Shown: piece after piece, positions 27,074-36,117 of the stretch | Numbering within the stretch: the first letter of the stretch is position 1 | Layout: every line of letters starts with the position of its first letter | NCBI RefSeq assembly: GCF_001458355.1 | Contig: NZ_CYSA01000028.1 | Coordinates: forward strand, 1-64,000 | Source of the DNA: Thalassovita gelatinovora | GTDB lineage: Bacteria > Pseudomonadota > Alphaproteobacteria > Rhodobacterales > Rhodobacteraceae | Length of the DNA stretch: 64,000 nucleotides | Direction of reading: 5' to 3' | The notes under the pieces: model-generated | What the model saw: the letters and a program-made list of their open reading frames with translations, nothing else | The model's database searches: none | Told to the model about the DNA's origin: nothing | Position numbers and translations under genes: made by a program

Positions 27074-28195
27074 TCACGCCGCAGCGGTTTTTTGTATCTT
27101 GAAAACCGTATCTAGGATCAGCGCGGCAGGGTCAAGGTTGACCGCCCGCCCATGCCGGGTTCGTGACCCGATCTCCTGCGCCAGATCGGCCCAGGCCCGG
27201 CCTTTGTGCGGATTGGGGGCAAGCCGTTGCAACAGCGCAGCTTCACCCTGAACCGCTTCTGTCGCGGGGGGCGCCCCGATCGCGCCGGTGCGGGCCAACC
27301 GCGCCATCAACAGGTCATTCAGGCTGAACAGCAGGTCCAGCCGGGTTTCCGCGCCCCGCGCTGTCGCCGTCTGGGCAAGCTGTAGCGCACGGGCACGGTC
27401 CAGCCGGGGCAGGCTGTCATAAAGACCGATCAGTTCGCGGTAGATTTCCAATCCCTTGAGGTTGAGCAACCGCACCGCTTCACCCACCGACCCAGCAGAC
27501 AGTTCGGCCAAGGCGTTTGGGTCGGCAATATCCTGCGCCCCGGCCTGTTGCAGCGCCTTGGCCATATCTTCGGGTTGCACCGGAGACAGTCGCAATTCGC
27601 GGCACCGCGACCGGATCGTCGGCAGCAGCCTTGAGGGCTGATGGCAGACCAAAAGCAGGGTAGTATTGGCGGGCGGTTCTTCCAGCACTTTGAGCAACGC
27701 ATTCGCAGCCGAGACGTTCATTTCATCTGCAGCGTCGACGATCACCACCCGGCGGCCACCATCCGCGGCGCTAAGGCCGAAGAAGTTTTTCAGCTTGCGC
27801 ACTTCGCCAACCAGAATTTCACTGGCCAGCTTGTCGCCCTTTTCATTCGGGCCGCGCCGCAGCAGGAACAACCCCGGTTCGGACCGCGCCTGAATACGGC
27901 GTTCGATCGGATGATCGGCCGGGATCGACAGGCTGTCGGGCATGGCTGGAGCGCCGAACAGGCTGTCGCCCTGAATCGGGGGCGTTGTCAGTAAAAATCG
28001 CGCAATATGCCAGGCCAGCGTCGCCTTACCCACGCCCTTAGGGCCGGTGATCAGCCAGCCGTGATGCAGCCGCCCGGAATTATAGGCGTCCAGAAACGTG
28101 TCTTCGGCCCGTTTCTGACCATAAAGCACGCGGGTTTCGCGCGGGTGCGGTGCGCCTTCGATACGATCGGGATCTGGAAGCAGTTCATCGGCCAT
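27074..28195 (-). CDS. holB: DNA polymerase III delta' subunit
   Basis: A 373-residue AAA+ protein of the clamp loader. After an N-terminal PRETRVLYGQKRAEDTFLDA comes LITGPKGVGKATLAWHIA (P-loop-like, residues about 49-60). The sensor region follows with VVIVDAADEMNVSAANALLK, LEEPPANTTLLLVCH, PSRLLPTIRSRCREL. No four-Cys zinc site is obvious. It acts with tau/gamma and delta to load the sliding clamp. It lies one base from tmk, a pairing common in bacteria. Confidence 0.93.
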   Translation of the reverse strand: MADELLPDPDRIEGAPHPRETRVLYGQKRAEDTFLDAYNSGRLHHGWLITGPKGVGKATLAWHIARFLLTTPPIQGDSLFGAPAMPDSLSIPADHPIERRIQARSEPGLFLLRRGPNEKGDKLASEILVGEVRKLKNFFGLSAADGGRRVVIVDAADEMNVSAANALLKVLEEPPANTTLLLVCHQPSRLLPTIRSRCRELRLSPVQPEDMAKALQQAGAQDIADPNALAELSAGSVGEAVRLLNLKGLEIYRELIGLYDSLPRLDRARALQLAQTATARGAETRLDLLFSLNDLLMARLARTGAIGAPPATEAVQGEAALLQRLAPNPHKGRAWADLAQEIGSRTRHGRAVNLDPAALILDTVFKIQKTAAA

Positions 28196-28196
28196 G

Positions 28197-28820
28197 TCAA
28201 AGCCGCGCCTTTACCTGTTGCAACACGTCCGCCGCGACGGTGTCGATATCGCGAGCCCCATCGATGGTGAGGAAACGATCGGGGAATTCCTGTGCCAAGG
28301 CAAGGAACCCGGCGCGCATTTTCTCTTGCAGGTCTTCCCCGAAGGCTTCGAAGCGCACATCTTTGCCCTGACGCGACAATGCCCGGTCCAGACCGGTGGC
28401 CGGGTCCATGTCGATCAGCACGGTCATGTCGGGTTCGCGCCCGATCATCAGCGCGTGCAGTTTGTCGACATCTTCGCGCAGATCGCCGCGGCTGAGCCCC
28501 TGATACATCCGTGTGCTGTCGGCAAAACGGTCGCAGATGACGATTTTCCCGGCCTTCAGCGCTGGCTGGATCGTGCGTTCCATGTGATCGCGTCGCGCAG
28601 CCGTGAACAGCAGGATTTCGGTTTCCGCCGACCAGCGATCAGGATCGCCCTGCAGTACCAGCGCGCGGATTTCCTCGGCCCCCGGCGATCCGCCGGGTTC
28701 GCGGGTCAGGACCACGTCATGCCCCTTGGCCCGCAAGGCTTCGGCCAGCAGACTGGCCTGAGTGGATTTCCCGGACCCGTCGATGCCTTCGAAACTGATA
28801 AAGGTTCCGGTTCCGGTCAA
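28197..28820 (-). CDS. tmk: Thymidylate kinase (TTG start)
   Basis: A 207-residue kinase making dTDP from dTMP. P-loop FISFEGIDGSGKSTQASLL, DR(F) motif CDRFADSTRMYQG, and LTREPGGSPGAEEIR are intact. The lid region is short of Arg, as in many proteobacterial enzymes. Translation probably starts at TTG 28820, which overlaps the TGA stop of the upstream carboxypeptidase gene (TTGA); no ATG precedes the conserved P-loop strand. Confidence 0.95.
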   Translation of the reverse strand: MTGTGTFISFEGIDGSGKSTQASLLAEALRAKGHDVVLTREPGGSPGAEEIRALVLQGDPDRWSAETEILLFTAARRDHMERTIQPALKAGKIVICDRFADSTRMYQGLSRGDLREDVDKLHALMIGREPDMTVLIDMDPATGLDRALSRQGKDVRFEAFGEDLQEKMRAGFLALAQEFPDRFLTIDGARDIDTVAADVLQQVKARL

Positions 28821-29983
28821 GAGCCTTGGGGTCCTTCTTGCAGTCGGTGCAGCAATGTGATGGCAGCCGTTTTCACCCGGGTGACGAAGCCGCCCGCGGC
28901 GATATCGCGATCGGCCACAAGGGGAAACGCCGTTTCATCCAGCCCTTCGGGTTTCAGGATTAACTTGGCGATTTCCTGACCCTTGGCGATCGGGGCTTCG
29001 ATGGGGCTGTTGAAAACCACTTCTGCTTCGACGGCGTCGCCGCCCAGTACCGGCATCAGGGCATACAGATCTTCGGCCGGGGTAAGCCCGACACGGGGCG
29101 CACGGCCCATCCAGACATCCGCTTCGGCGATTACTGTTCCGGCCGTGGCGATCGGGCGGAGCGTGAATTGGCGAAAGGCCCAGTTGACGATAGCCTCGGA
29201 TTCCTCGGCCCTTGCCTTGGCGCTGTCGAGCCCTGAAATCACGAAAACGATGCGTCGATCACCCTGTTTCGCCGAGCCGACAAGCCCGTATCCGGCTTCG
29301 GACGTGTGCCCGGTCTTCAACCCGTCGGCGCCGATCCCCAAGCCCAGAAGCGGGTTGCGGTTATGCACGTTCTGCGGTGCGCGACCGTCAAAGGCGAATT
29401 CACGTTCGGAAAACAGCGGATAATATTGCGGGAAATCCTTGATCAAACGGGTGGCCAGCAGCGCCAAGTCGCGGGTCGACATCCGATGCCCGGCAGCGGG
29501 CCAGCCATTGGAATTGGCAAAGGTCGAATTGGTCATTCCCATTTTCTGTGCCCGCTGGGTCATGTAGCGGGCGAACCCGGCTTCGGTTCCGTCGGGGGAA
29601 AGCGCCTCGGCGATCACCACGCAGGCGTCATTTCCCGACAACACGATGATACCGCGCAGCAGGTCTTCGACCCGCACCCGGTCGGTGGTGTCCAAAAACA
29701 TGGTCGACCCGCCATAGCTCATCGCGTGTTGCGACACCGGAAGCTGTTCATCCAGCGTCAAACGGCCATCGCCCAGGGCTTCGAACGCAACATAAAGCGT
29801 CATCAGCTTTGACATCGATGCTGGCGGCAACGGGGTGTCGGCATCCTTGTTCAACAGCACGGTGCCGGTGTTGATATCCAGCACAAAAGCCGAGCGGGCG
29901 TTGGTATTGAAGGCCGCAACCGGCAGCGCCAGCATCAGCACCGCCAGAAATGCGCTTAGAACAGTTCGGATCAGGCCAAACAT
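28817..29983 (-). CDS. D-alanyl-D-alanine carboxypeptidase (PBP5/6 family)
   Basis: A 388-residue penicillin-binding protein with a signal peptide (residues 1-23, ending PVAA). Catalytic motifs are S56-MSK, the SGN triad in VLSGNDACVV and KTG in LKTGHTSEAGYG. A PBP5-type C-terminal domain follows and the tail may be an amphipathic membrane anchor. It trims the terminal D-Ala of peptidoglycan side chains in the periplasm. ATG at 29983 is preceded by AGAGGA, a strong ribosome-binding site, so the 19 upstream codons of open frame are excluded. Confidence 0.93.
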   Translation of the reverse strand: MFGLIRTVLSAFLAVLMLALPVAAFNTNARSAFVLDINTGTVLLNKDADTPLPPASMSKLMTLYVAFEALGDGRLTLDEQLPVSQHAMSYGGSTMFLDTTDRVRVEDLLRGIIVLSGNDACVVIAEALSPDGTEAGFARYMTQRAQKMGMTNSTFANSNGWPAAGHRMSTRDLALLATRLIKDFPQYYPLFSEREFAFDGRAPQNVHNRNPLLGLGIGADGLKTGHTSEAGYGLVGSAKQGDRRIVFVISGLDSAKARAEESEAIVNWAFRQFTLRPIATAGTVIAEADVWMGRAPRVGLTPAEDLYALMPVLGGDAVEAEVVFNSPIEAPIAKGQEIAKLILKPEGLDETAFPLVADRDIAAGGFVTRVKTAAITLLHRLQEGPQGS

Positions 29984-30005
29984 CCAGGTCCTCTTAATCG
30001 GTTGA

Positions 30006-30890
30006 TCAATTGCTGACGGCATAAGCGTCGGTGAAACCACTCTTCTTGATTTGGTCCAGCAACGCGCTGCGTTCAGAATCGGTTGTTGCCGGCCCGACCA
30101 GCACCCGCCAATAGGTTTTACCCTTGAGGCTGGCTTTCTTGACCGTCGGGATCATGCCCGAACGTTTCATCGTCGCGGCGGCGTTCTGGGCATTTTCTTC
30201 GACCGAAAAGATGCCGATCTGCAAATAAGGCTTGGACAGTTTTGACACCTTCGCCGTTGGCTTTGGCGCCGGTTTCGGGGTCGGCGCCGCCGCCGGGCGC
30301 GCAGGTGTTTCTTTCGCTTCGGCCTTGTCGATGGCGGCCCCCGCCACGCTGACCGGGTCCAACGGTTTGGATTCGATCTCGGCAGGGGCGGACATGGCTT
30401 CGGGATCGCTGTCAGGCGCCGTCTGTTCTTCGGCCACTTCTTCGCGGCGCAGGGCGGTCACGCTGAGTTCGACCGGCTTGCCAGCCAACATGCTCATCGC
30501 GGCTGCCGCGTCCGACGAAACCTGAAACCGCGGCCCGGGAATTTCGCGTTCGCGCCGGAACAGCGCGCCGATGACGAATTTTCCATTGGCTTCATTGCGG
30601 ATGATCACCCGTTCGGGATCCGTCACATCGGGATGCGCCACCCAGACGCCGCCCAGCGATGGCCGTCCGTCCCAAAGTCCGGCTTCGGTTTTCTGAAACA
30701 CCTCCGGTGCTTCGATATCGCGCTCGATCAGCTTGACCGACCGGGCCGGGGTCGCGTCGGCTTCGGCCTGGGGTTTCTTCTGAAACAGGTTGAAATTCGC
30801 GCCGTCCTCGCAACCGCTCAGCCCGATGGCCAGTCCGGCAATCACAAGTCCCTGTTTCAGGCGGGTGAAATTCATTTCTCGATCAGTCAT
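30006..30890 (-). CDS. SPOR-domain lipoprotein
   Basis: About 294 residues. A lipoprotein signal with lipobox IGLSGC lies near the N-terminus, then a 120-residue middle domain (GGVWVAHPDVTDPERVIIRN), a Pro/Ala/Lys-rich linker and a C-terminal SPOR domain (LQIGIFSVEENAQNAAATMK to SALLDQIKKSGFTDAYAV). SPOR domains bind denuded septal peptidoglycan, which suits its place upstream of a D,D-carboxypeptidase gene 22 bases away. Three in-frame ATG codons (30899, 30890, 30875) are all possible; the middle one is given because GAGAGACGG stands just before. Confidence 0.85.
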   Translation of the reverse strand: MTDREMNFTRLKQGLVIAGLAIGLSGCEDGANFNLFQKKPQAEADATPARSVKLIERDIEAPEVFQKTEAGLWDGRPSLGGVWVAHPDVTDPERVIIRNEANGKFVIGALFRREREIPGPRFQVSSDAAAAMSMLAGKPVELSVTALRREEVAEEQTAPDSDPEAMSAPAEIESKPLDPVSVAGAAIDKAEAKETPARPAAAPTPKPAPKPTAKVSKLSKPYLQIGIFSVEENAQNAAATMKRSGMIPTVKKASLKGKTYWRVLVGPATTDSERSALLDQIKKSGFTDAYAVSN

Positions 30891-31098
30891 CAAGACCATA
30901 TCCGTCTCTCGCCTTTTTCCCCGCGCCCAAACGACCATTCGCCGGTTTTCCGGTCTGACTTCATGGTCGGCGGCGCATACCTCAAGCGAAGCTTAACCGC
31001 AACTTCGCCACAAGGAAAGCAAATGGAACCCGGTCGGCGGATTTTCCCCGCCAAGAAGCCTTTCAGAATCAATACGACCTGTTTACATCGGTCGGGTC

Positions 31099-31188
31099 GG
31101 AGGAGTGGCAGAGTGGTTGAATGCACCGGTCTTGAAAACCGACGTAGGTGAAAGTCTACCGTGGGTTCGAATCCCACCTCCTCCGCCA
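31099..31188 (+). tRNA. tRNA-Ser (anticodon UGA)
   Basis: A 90-base tRNA with a long variable arm, as in Ser tRNAs. The acceptor stem GGAGGAG (31099-31105) pairs with CTCCTCC (31178-31184), followed by G and an encoded CCA. The anticodon loop CTTGAAA gives UGA. GGTTCGAATCC forms the T loop. tRNA-Ser genes are common integration targets, and a mobile-element scar follows. Confidence 0.97.
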
Positions 31189-31670
31189 CTTGCCTTATGT
31201 TCTTGTTTTTCAGGTGCTTAGGTGGGGTTTACCACCTACGCTTACCACCTACGCATACCACCTAAATCTTGAAGACCTGAGATGGCTGTCAGTTGCCTTG
31301 GGTTTGGTGGCTTGGCTGAGGCCAGAACCGACCAGCTACGGCAATGGATGAACAAGGTCGCTCTCTGAAGCCAAAAAGGGTGGGGCTTGGGCTTTTAGTT
31401 TCCCTTGGATTCTGAGGTGAAAACCGGGGTCTGCCTTATTTCGCCTCTATGTTCTGGAGGGGCCCCACAAGACAACTTAGCGATTGCATGACTTCTATAC
31501 ATGGTGAACCATGAGGATGAGGCAAACATCTCGATTTTGAGGTGAGGCTCGTTCTTGCCAAACCGGAGGTGGAAATGAAGATGGTTTATAAGTTATTTGA
31601 TTTTTATAAGTAAACTCATTTTGTTCCTGTTGGTCTTGCTACCTATTAATCCTCCATCCTTTTCAAGGAG
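31189..31670. other. AT-rich stretch between tRNA-Ser and an IS remnant
   Basis: About 480 bases without a supportable gene; an open frame that starts inside the tRNA is rejected. The only clear structure is the TACCACCTA repeat at 31231-31265. Composition and place suggest the remains of an integrated element. Confidence 0.5.
31220..31265. repeat. Three 13-base-spaced TACCACCTA repeats with an inverted copy
   Basis: TACCACCTA occurs at 31231-31239, 31244-31252 and 31257-31265, the last two exactly 13 bases apart. TAGGTGG at 31220-31226 is the inverse complement of the core. Together they lie 43 bases past the tRNA end and could be arm-type integrase sites or a remnant of an attachment region. 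Confidence 0.55.
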
Positions 31671-31736
31671 TGACCTGCCCCCCACAAAATCCCTCACTTT
31701 AATGTAGAGTCTGCTCAATCTTGAAGGAGCAGACGA

Positions 31737-32000
31737 ATGCGAAAGAGCCGTTTTACCGAGGCGCAGATAATCGGGATGATCAAGGAGCAAGAGGCTGGCA
31801 TGCCGACGGCTGAGGTGTGTCGTAGACACGGCCTCAGCCCTGCGACGTTCTACAAGTTCAAGTCCAAGTATGGCGGCATGGAAGTGTCGGATGCTGCCAA
31901 GTTGAAAGCGCTGGAGGACGAGAATGCCAAACTCAAGCGCCTGCTGGCTGATACCATGCTGGACAACGTCGTGCTGAAGGATTTGCTGGGAAAGAACTGA
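31737..32000 (+). CDS. IS3-family transposase OrfA
   Basis: An 87-residue DNA-binding subunit. Helix-turn-helix FTEAQIIGMIKEQEAGMPTA, VCRRHGLSPATFYKFKSKYG, then a leucine-zipper-like DENAKLKRLLADTMLDNVVL. GGAGCAGACG precedes the ATG. In intact elements, frameshifting joins OrfA to OrfB to make the transposase. The orfA gene itself looks whole. Confidence 0.88.
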   Translation: MRKSRFTEAQIIGMIKEQEAGMPTAEVCRRHGLSPATFYKFKSKYGGMEVSDAAKLKALEDENAKLKRLLADTMLDNVVLKDLLGKN

Positions 32001-32005
32001 CGACA

Positions 32006-32478
32006 TTGACCAAGCGGCGAGAGGCGGCGCTCAGGGCGATGCGGGATCATGACATCTCGCAGCGCCGGGCTTGCCGGCTTGTCGGTGTCGACCCAAAGAC
32101 GGTCCGGCGCGAACGCCCGTCGGATTGCCCCGAAGTCCGCAAGGCGATGAAAGAGATCGCTGAAAAGCGGCGCCGGTTCGGTTATCGCCGGATCGGCATT
32201 CTCCTGGAACGCAAGGGGATGACGATGAACCACAAGAAGCTCTATCGTATCTACCGCGAGGAGGGGCTCTCAGTGAAGCGGAGACGAGGGCGTAAACGAG
32301 CCCGTGGATCGCGCACACCGATGCCAGCAGCTGCGCACCCAAACGCACGTTGGTCGTTGGACTTTCTGTCCGATAGCTTTGGTGCGTCACGCAAGTTCCG
32401 CATTTTGGCGGTGATCGACGATTGCTGTCGCGAAAATCTATGTCTAATGGCCGACACGAGCATCTCGGGCGCGCGGGT
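32006..32478 (+). pseudogene. IS3-family transposase OrfB, C-terminally truncated
   Basis: The N-terminal domain is present (RRACRLVGVDPKTVRRERPS, KRRRFGYRRIGILLERKGMT), as is the first catalytic Asp region (ARWSLDFLSDSFG, ILAVIDDCCRENLCL). After DTSISGARVA the frame runs into the neighbouring sequence, so the second Asp and the Glu are lost. The true start is usually reached by frameshift from orfA; a TTG at 32006 opens the frame. Confidence 0.85.
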
Positions 32479-33212
32479 GGCAGATCGGAGAAGATTTGCG
32501 TATCCAGCAGATCGGGCGACTTGTCCTTCAAAGTTGATCTCAGCGCACTGATCAGCTCATCCGACATGCGCTTTTCGTTGATGTCGTTGAACCGGAAGGC
32601 CACCCTGACCTCAAGAGCCTGGCAGATGTTCTTGAGGACAAGCTCCAGTAGCTTGCGTAGGTCATTGGTAACGTCTTCCTTGCCCTTCTTCTGTTCGATG
32701 ATTTCTTTCAGCGTCGCGGGGCTGTTTTCGAGAAGGATGCCATTTGCACCGTCTGACCGGACCTCATGAAAAATCCAGCCATGCTGCCCCATCTCCCTCT
32801 TGATAATGTCGAACCAGATATTCTCGTGCGTTAGGATGATAATTTGCCAATCGGAGAACTCGTCGCGCAAAAGACGTAAGAGCCTGCGCCGATGCGATGT
32901 ATCGAAGCTTGTGACGATATCGTCCAGCACTAAGAACTTGGCGTGCTTGTTGAAAATGCGAGCGTTGGCGAGGAACAGCACCACGCCAAGACTATTCAGA
33001 TGACTTTCGCTCAAATATTTTCGTGGCGGCTGGGTCTCCTTGCCATGGAAGGTGTACTGGAACTCGACACCTTCATCGCCGACCATAGTCAGGCGCACTT
33101 TGTCCACGCTCTCTTTGGGATGAAGCGCCGTGTAGAATTTCCCGACATCATCGCTGATGGTATCCAGCACGGCTTGCCTTATAAGCAGCAGCTTTAAGTC
33201 CCCAAGTCCCCG
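32479..33212 (-). pseudogene. Fragment of an SMC/ABC-like AAA ATPase, broken at both ends
   Basis: The minus strand holds the C-terminal half of an ATPase: the ABC-like signature YLSESHLNSLGVVLFLANAR, Walker B FLVLDDIVTSFD, and the switch His in IIILTHENIWFDI. A following helical part reads up to LLDTQIFSDLP and then crosses into the IS remnant. Walker A and the coiled coil are missing upstream. Such ATPases occur in RecN/RloC-like and other mobile defence or repair systems. The lower GC content and the scar beside tRNA-Ser suggest it came with a genomic island. Confidence 0.65.
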
Positions 33213-33357
33213 TTCTCCCCCAACGGGGCAATCTGTACTCTTTCCCGCTGCAAATTGTACAAATGCCCACAAAAAACGATACAGAGCCTATCTGTCCGGC
33301 CCGGCCGGAAACGGCCGCTCTGACCCGTCCGGGGGCAGGGGCGGTGGTGCCGGGGGC
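33213..33357. other. Scar edge before the 864-codon gene end
   Basis: 145 bases. GGCCCGGCCGGAAACGGCC near 33298 is a short GC-rich stem-loop that may end transcription of the large minus-strand gene, though it lacks a T run. Confidence 0.35.
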
Positions 33358-35952
33358 TTAGCCGCGGGGCATTTTCAGGGTGACGGTGCGGCCCGATTTT
33401 ACATAGCTCAATTCGTCGTCGCCGATCGCCGCGACCTTGCCGCCGTCGATCCGGTCGCCGACCTGCACCTTCTTGTAGCGGCCATTCGACAGCCGCACCA
33501 ATGCGCGTCGGTCGCGGGTCTGACCATAGACGCCTATCAGGTTGATTTTACGCAGGTTTATCTGATTTTTCACGGTCGCTTGACGGGCCACCGACGCCTT
33601 GCTAGGCAGGCTGGGCTGGACCGTCTGCGGTTTGAAAATGGCCCCGGTGGCTGGTTGCGTCTCCGTCGGTTCGCTGCGTTTGACGATGGCCGCGAACTCC
33701 GCCGGCCGGCCTTTCGGTTTCAACGAGGCCAGCACCGCCTGTTCGGTCGGCGCCTCCTCCACCTCGGCTTCGGCAATCGCCTGCGCGCTCTCCGGCCGCA
33801 CCTTCGGCCGCAACCCCGCCAGCTCGCTCCGCGTGCGCCCCCCAAGGTTGCTGCGTTCGGTCTGTTCGATCAGGTCTTCGGGGCGCGGTTTCGGCCGGAC
33901 CGCGGCCAGACGGGTGGTTTCAGGCTGGCTCAGCGCGCCCTGATCTTCTTGCCGTTCGGGCCATTTCGGCGGCACGGCAGGGGGCGCACCGGAATAGATC
34001 AATACCCCCTCGGGCGACATCGCGCCGTCCTTGCTGGGCTTGACCAACCCGCGTTCATCGAAATCGAAACGGGTCCCGGCCGCAACCGGATTGGCGCGTT
34101 CAGACGGCGCGGTGTCGGTCAACACCCGCGTTGGATCGGGCAGGGCGACCGCGTCAAAAGCCAAGACCGGATGGTCGATCGACGCGACATAAAGATCGTC
34201 CAGCGCCGATTCCGGCGGTACGGAAGGCTGATCCGGTGCGCTTTGCCAAATGCCGCTGGTGGCATAGCGTTCTTCGGTTTCCTGCGGTGTCGGCGGGCGC
34301 AACAAATCGGGATCAGCCTGAGGCTCATCGCCGGTTTGCAGCACCGGATCTGTGTCGGGCGCAGGCCTGAGGGCCGCTTCGCCGTCCTGTGGCTCGGTCG
34401 AGGCCGTCGCCGGGGTGCCGGCTTCGGCCAGTTCCTCTTCGGTCGCGCCTTCGGTGGGCAGACCCTCGGCAATGGTTTCTGGCGCGCCGGGGCTGAACAG
34501 GGACGAAAGACCACCACCGAGCGAAACCCAGCCGGTCACGATCACCAGCCCGATCAGTAAAACCGCGCTCAGCATCAGGCCCAGATAGCGCGGCTTTACT
34601 GTCCGGTCACCCCCTTCGCGGGCCCCGAACAGCGTCAACCGTTCCGCTTCGTTGGCCGGTGCGGTGGCGAGGGGAGGCGCGGCGGGAAGGCTGTAGGCCT
34701 CGGGCGTTTGCGCCACGTCGTCATTCGGATCGTCGGAGGGTCTGTCGGTGTTGAATAACGGCAGGCCGGTACCGCGCGCAGGGGCTTGCGGCTCGGTCGG
34801 GCGCAGGCTGTCGCCGAGGTTAAGCATCGCTGCTTCGGGATCGTCCGGGCGGATATCTGCCACCGGGATCGGCTTGGGCGATTTCGGTTGTTCCGGGTCC
34901 TGAGAGTGGTCGTTCTGAGACCCGCGCTTGTAGCCGCGTAGAGGAGCTGTTGCGCCGTCCATTTCAACCCGTTGGGTGCGAACAGTCGAAAAGGACGCCA
35001 CCGGCTGATCAGGTTCATGTGGTTTCGATGTCGACGATTCGGGTGCGCCCGGGGTCTTGGGATCGGGCGGGACGATGCCTTCGGGGGCAGGAAGGTCATC
35101 AAACCCGGATGAAGCGGTTGGCTTGGGCTCTGCCTGTGAACGCGCGTTCATCAGATCTTCTTCTTCCGGCGTCAGCGGCATCGCCGGGCCCATCTCGGCT
35201 TCGGCTAGCCGGGCGGCGGCTTCGTAATCTTCGGGTTCGTCGGGGGCGTCGATTATGTTGGGCGCTTTGACAACAAGCGGCGGCGTTACATCTTTGTGGG
35301 CTTCAAGAACGTCGAAACTTGGCACCCCGATTTCCTCGATCAAGGGCGTTTCCTTGGCCGGCTCTGGTTCCGGTGCGGAGTTCGATTCGGGTTTCGGGTC
35401 CGGAAAACCGGCCAAACCAACCAATTTGATCGGGTCTTTATCCGGCGTTACCGGGCCGCCGAAAAGTTCGGTCGCGATATGGGTGCCGCCAAAAAATGGC
35501 TCGCCGACAAAGGTGCCGTTGGGTGGCTGAGCAACGAAGCTGACCGGATTAAATTGGTGTTCATGGGCGAAAGCTTCGGCTTCTGCCAAGGTTTCGCGGG
35601 CCACAGCGGCAACATAAAGCTGACCATCTTGTTCCGACCAATCAACCGCCAATTCGTTCAGCGCATAGGGTGTGGCCCCGTCGATTGCCTTATGCGCCAA
35701 TGCTTCAAACTTGTCTGGCGTGGTGCCCTGCGTTGGAACGGCCAGATATTTGATCTGATCTTCGGGCAGCACCAGCTTGACGCTCAACCCGTCAGGATCA
35801 AGCTGAACCGCAGATTCCCGCAACGCGGTCAGCGCCCGGGGCATGTCTTCGGCGTCGAAAGGGACATTCCCAACAAGGTGCCAGCCTGTCGGCACACGAT
35901 GCAACAGGCCAAGTCCTTCAGACGAAAGCGTTAAAGCAAAGTTCGGCGTCAT
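33358..35952 (-). CDS. Large membrane protein with GspL/PilM-like N-terminus and PilP/GspC-like C-terminus
   Basis: An 864-residue protein. Residues 1-170 look like the actin-like cytoplasmic domain of GspL/PilM (KLVLPEDQIKYLAVPTQGT, AIDGATPYALNELAVDWSEQ, VAAVARETLAEAEAFAHEHQ). A long acidic, Pro-rich linker runs to about 450. One helix spans about 454-479 (LMLSAVLLIGLVIVTGW). A second disordered stretch of about 320 residues should be periplasmic, and residues 804-864 form a compact domain (NLIGVYGQTRDRRALVRLSN, YKKVQVGDRIDGGKVAAIGD) of the kind that ends PilP and GspC. No other secretion or pilus gene is nearby. Roseobacter relatives are sometimes mislabelled as translation factors. The domain calls are inference from pattern, not from a search. 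Confidence 0.6.
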   Translation of the reverse strand: MTPNFALTLSSEGLGLLHRVPTGWHLVGNVPFDAEDMPRALTALRESAVQLDPDGLSVKLVLPEDQIKYLAVPTQGTTPDKFEALAHKAIDGATPYALNELAVDWSEQDGQLYVAAVARETLAEAEAFAHEHQFNPVSFVAQPPNGTFVGEPFFGGTHIATELFGGPVTPDKDPIKLVGLAGFPDPKPESNSAPEPEPAKETPLIEEIGVPSFDVLEAHKDVTPPLVVKAPNIIDAPDEPEDYEAAARLAEAEMGPAMPLTPEEEDLMNARSQAEPKPTASSGFDDLPAPEGIVPPDPKTPGAPESSTSKPHEPDQPVASFSTVRTQRVEMDGATAPLRGYKRGSQNDHSQDPEQPKSPKPIPVADIRPDDPEAAMLNLGDSLRPTEPQAPARGTGLPLFNTDRPSDDPNDDVAQTPEAYSLPAAPPLATAPANEAERLTLFGAREGGDRTVKPRYLGLMLSAVLLIGLVIVTGWVSLGGGLSSLFSPGAPETIAEGLPTEGATEEELAEAGTPATASTEPQDGEAALRPAPDTDPVLQTGDEPQADPDLLRPPTPQETEERYATSGIWQSAPDQPSVPPESALDDLYVASIDHPVLAFDAVALPDPTRVLTDTAPSERANPVAAGTRFDFDERGLVKPSKDGAMSPEGVLIYSGAPPAVPPKWPERQEDQGALSQPETTRLAAVRPKPRPEDLIEQTERSNLGGRTRSELAGLRPKVRPESAQAIAEAEVEEAPTEQAVLASLKPKGRPAEFAAIVKRSEPTETQPATGAIFKPQTVQPSLPSKASVARQATVKNQINLRKINLIGVYGQTRDRRALVRLSNGRYKKVQVGDRIDGGKVAAIGDDELSYVKSGRTVTLKMPRG

Positions 35953-36117
35953 GGCTTCGCTTTATCATCCTCTCCCCACTTGCGGGAGTCCTGTTACAAC
36001 CTTGGCAGATATTAAGGCAGCTTCCCGCTCAGGGGAAGAGAAAGCCGAAATATCCACTTGTTACAATGGTAAACTGCCCCAAACTGTTCGCGGAATTGAG
36101 TTCGAGGAGATCCTTAC
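35953..36117. promoter_or_regulatory. Divergent promoter region of the 864-codon gene and the SIMPL gene
   Basis: 165 bases between divergent start codons. GGAG lies 8 bases before the ATG at 36118. Exact promoter boxes could not be assigned with confidence. Confidence 0.35.

Larger units (their letters stand above)
31671..32478 (+). mobile_element. Truncated IS3-family element
   Basis: The left end is probably TGACCTGCCCCCC at 31671-31683. It is followed by orfA, the start of orfB, and an abrupt end at about 32478 inside the DDE domain. The second half of orfB and the right inverted repeat are missing. It is joined directly to a fragment of an ATPase gene on the other strand, so a deletion took both. 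Confidence 0.75.

Noticed and set aside
31148-31351. 67-codon open frame starting inside tRNA-Ser
   Set aside because: It begins within the tRNA and has no protein features.
33157-34560. 467-codon plus-strand open frame
   Set aside because: Antisense to the 864-residue gene and rich in Arg and Gly, typical of a shadow.
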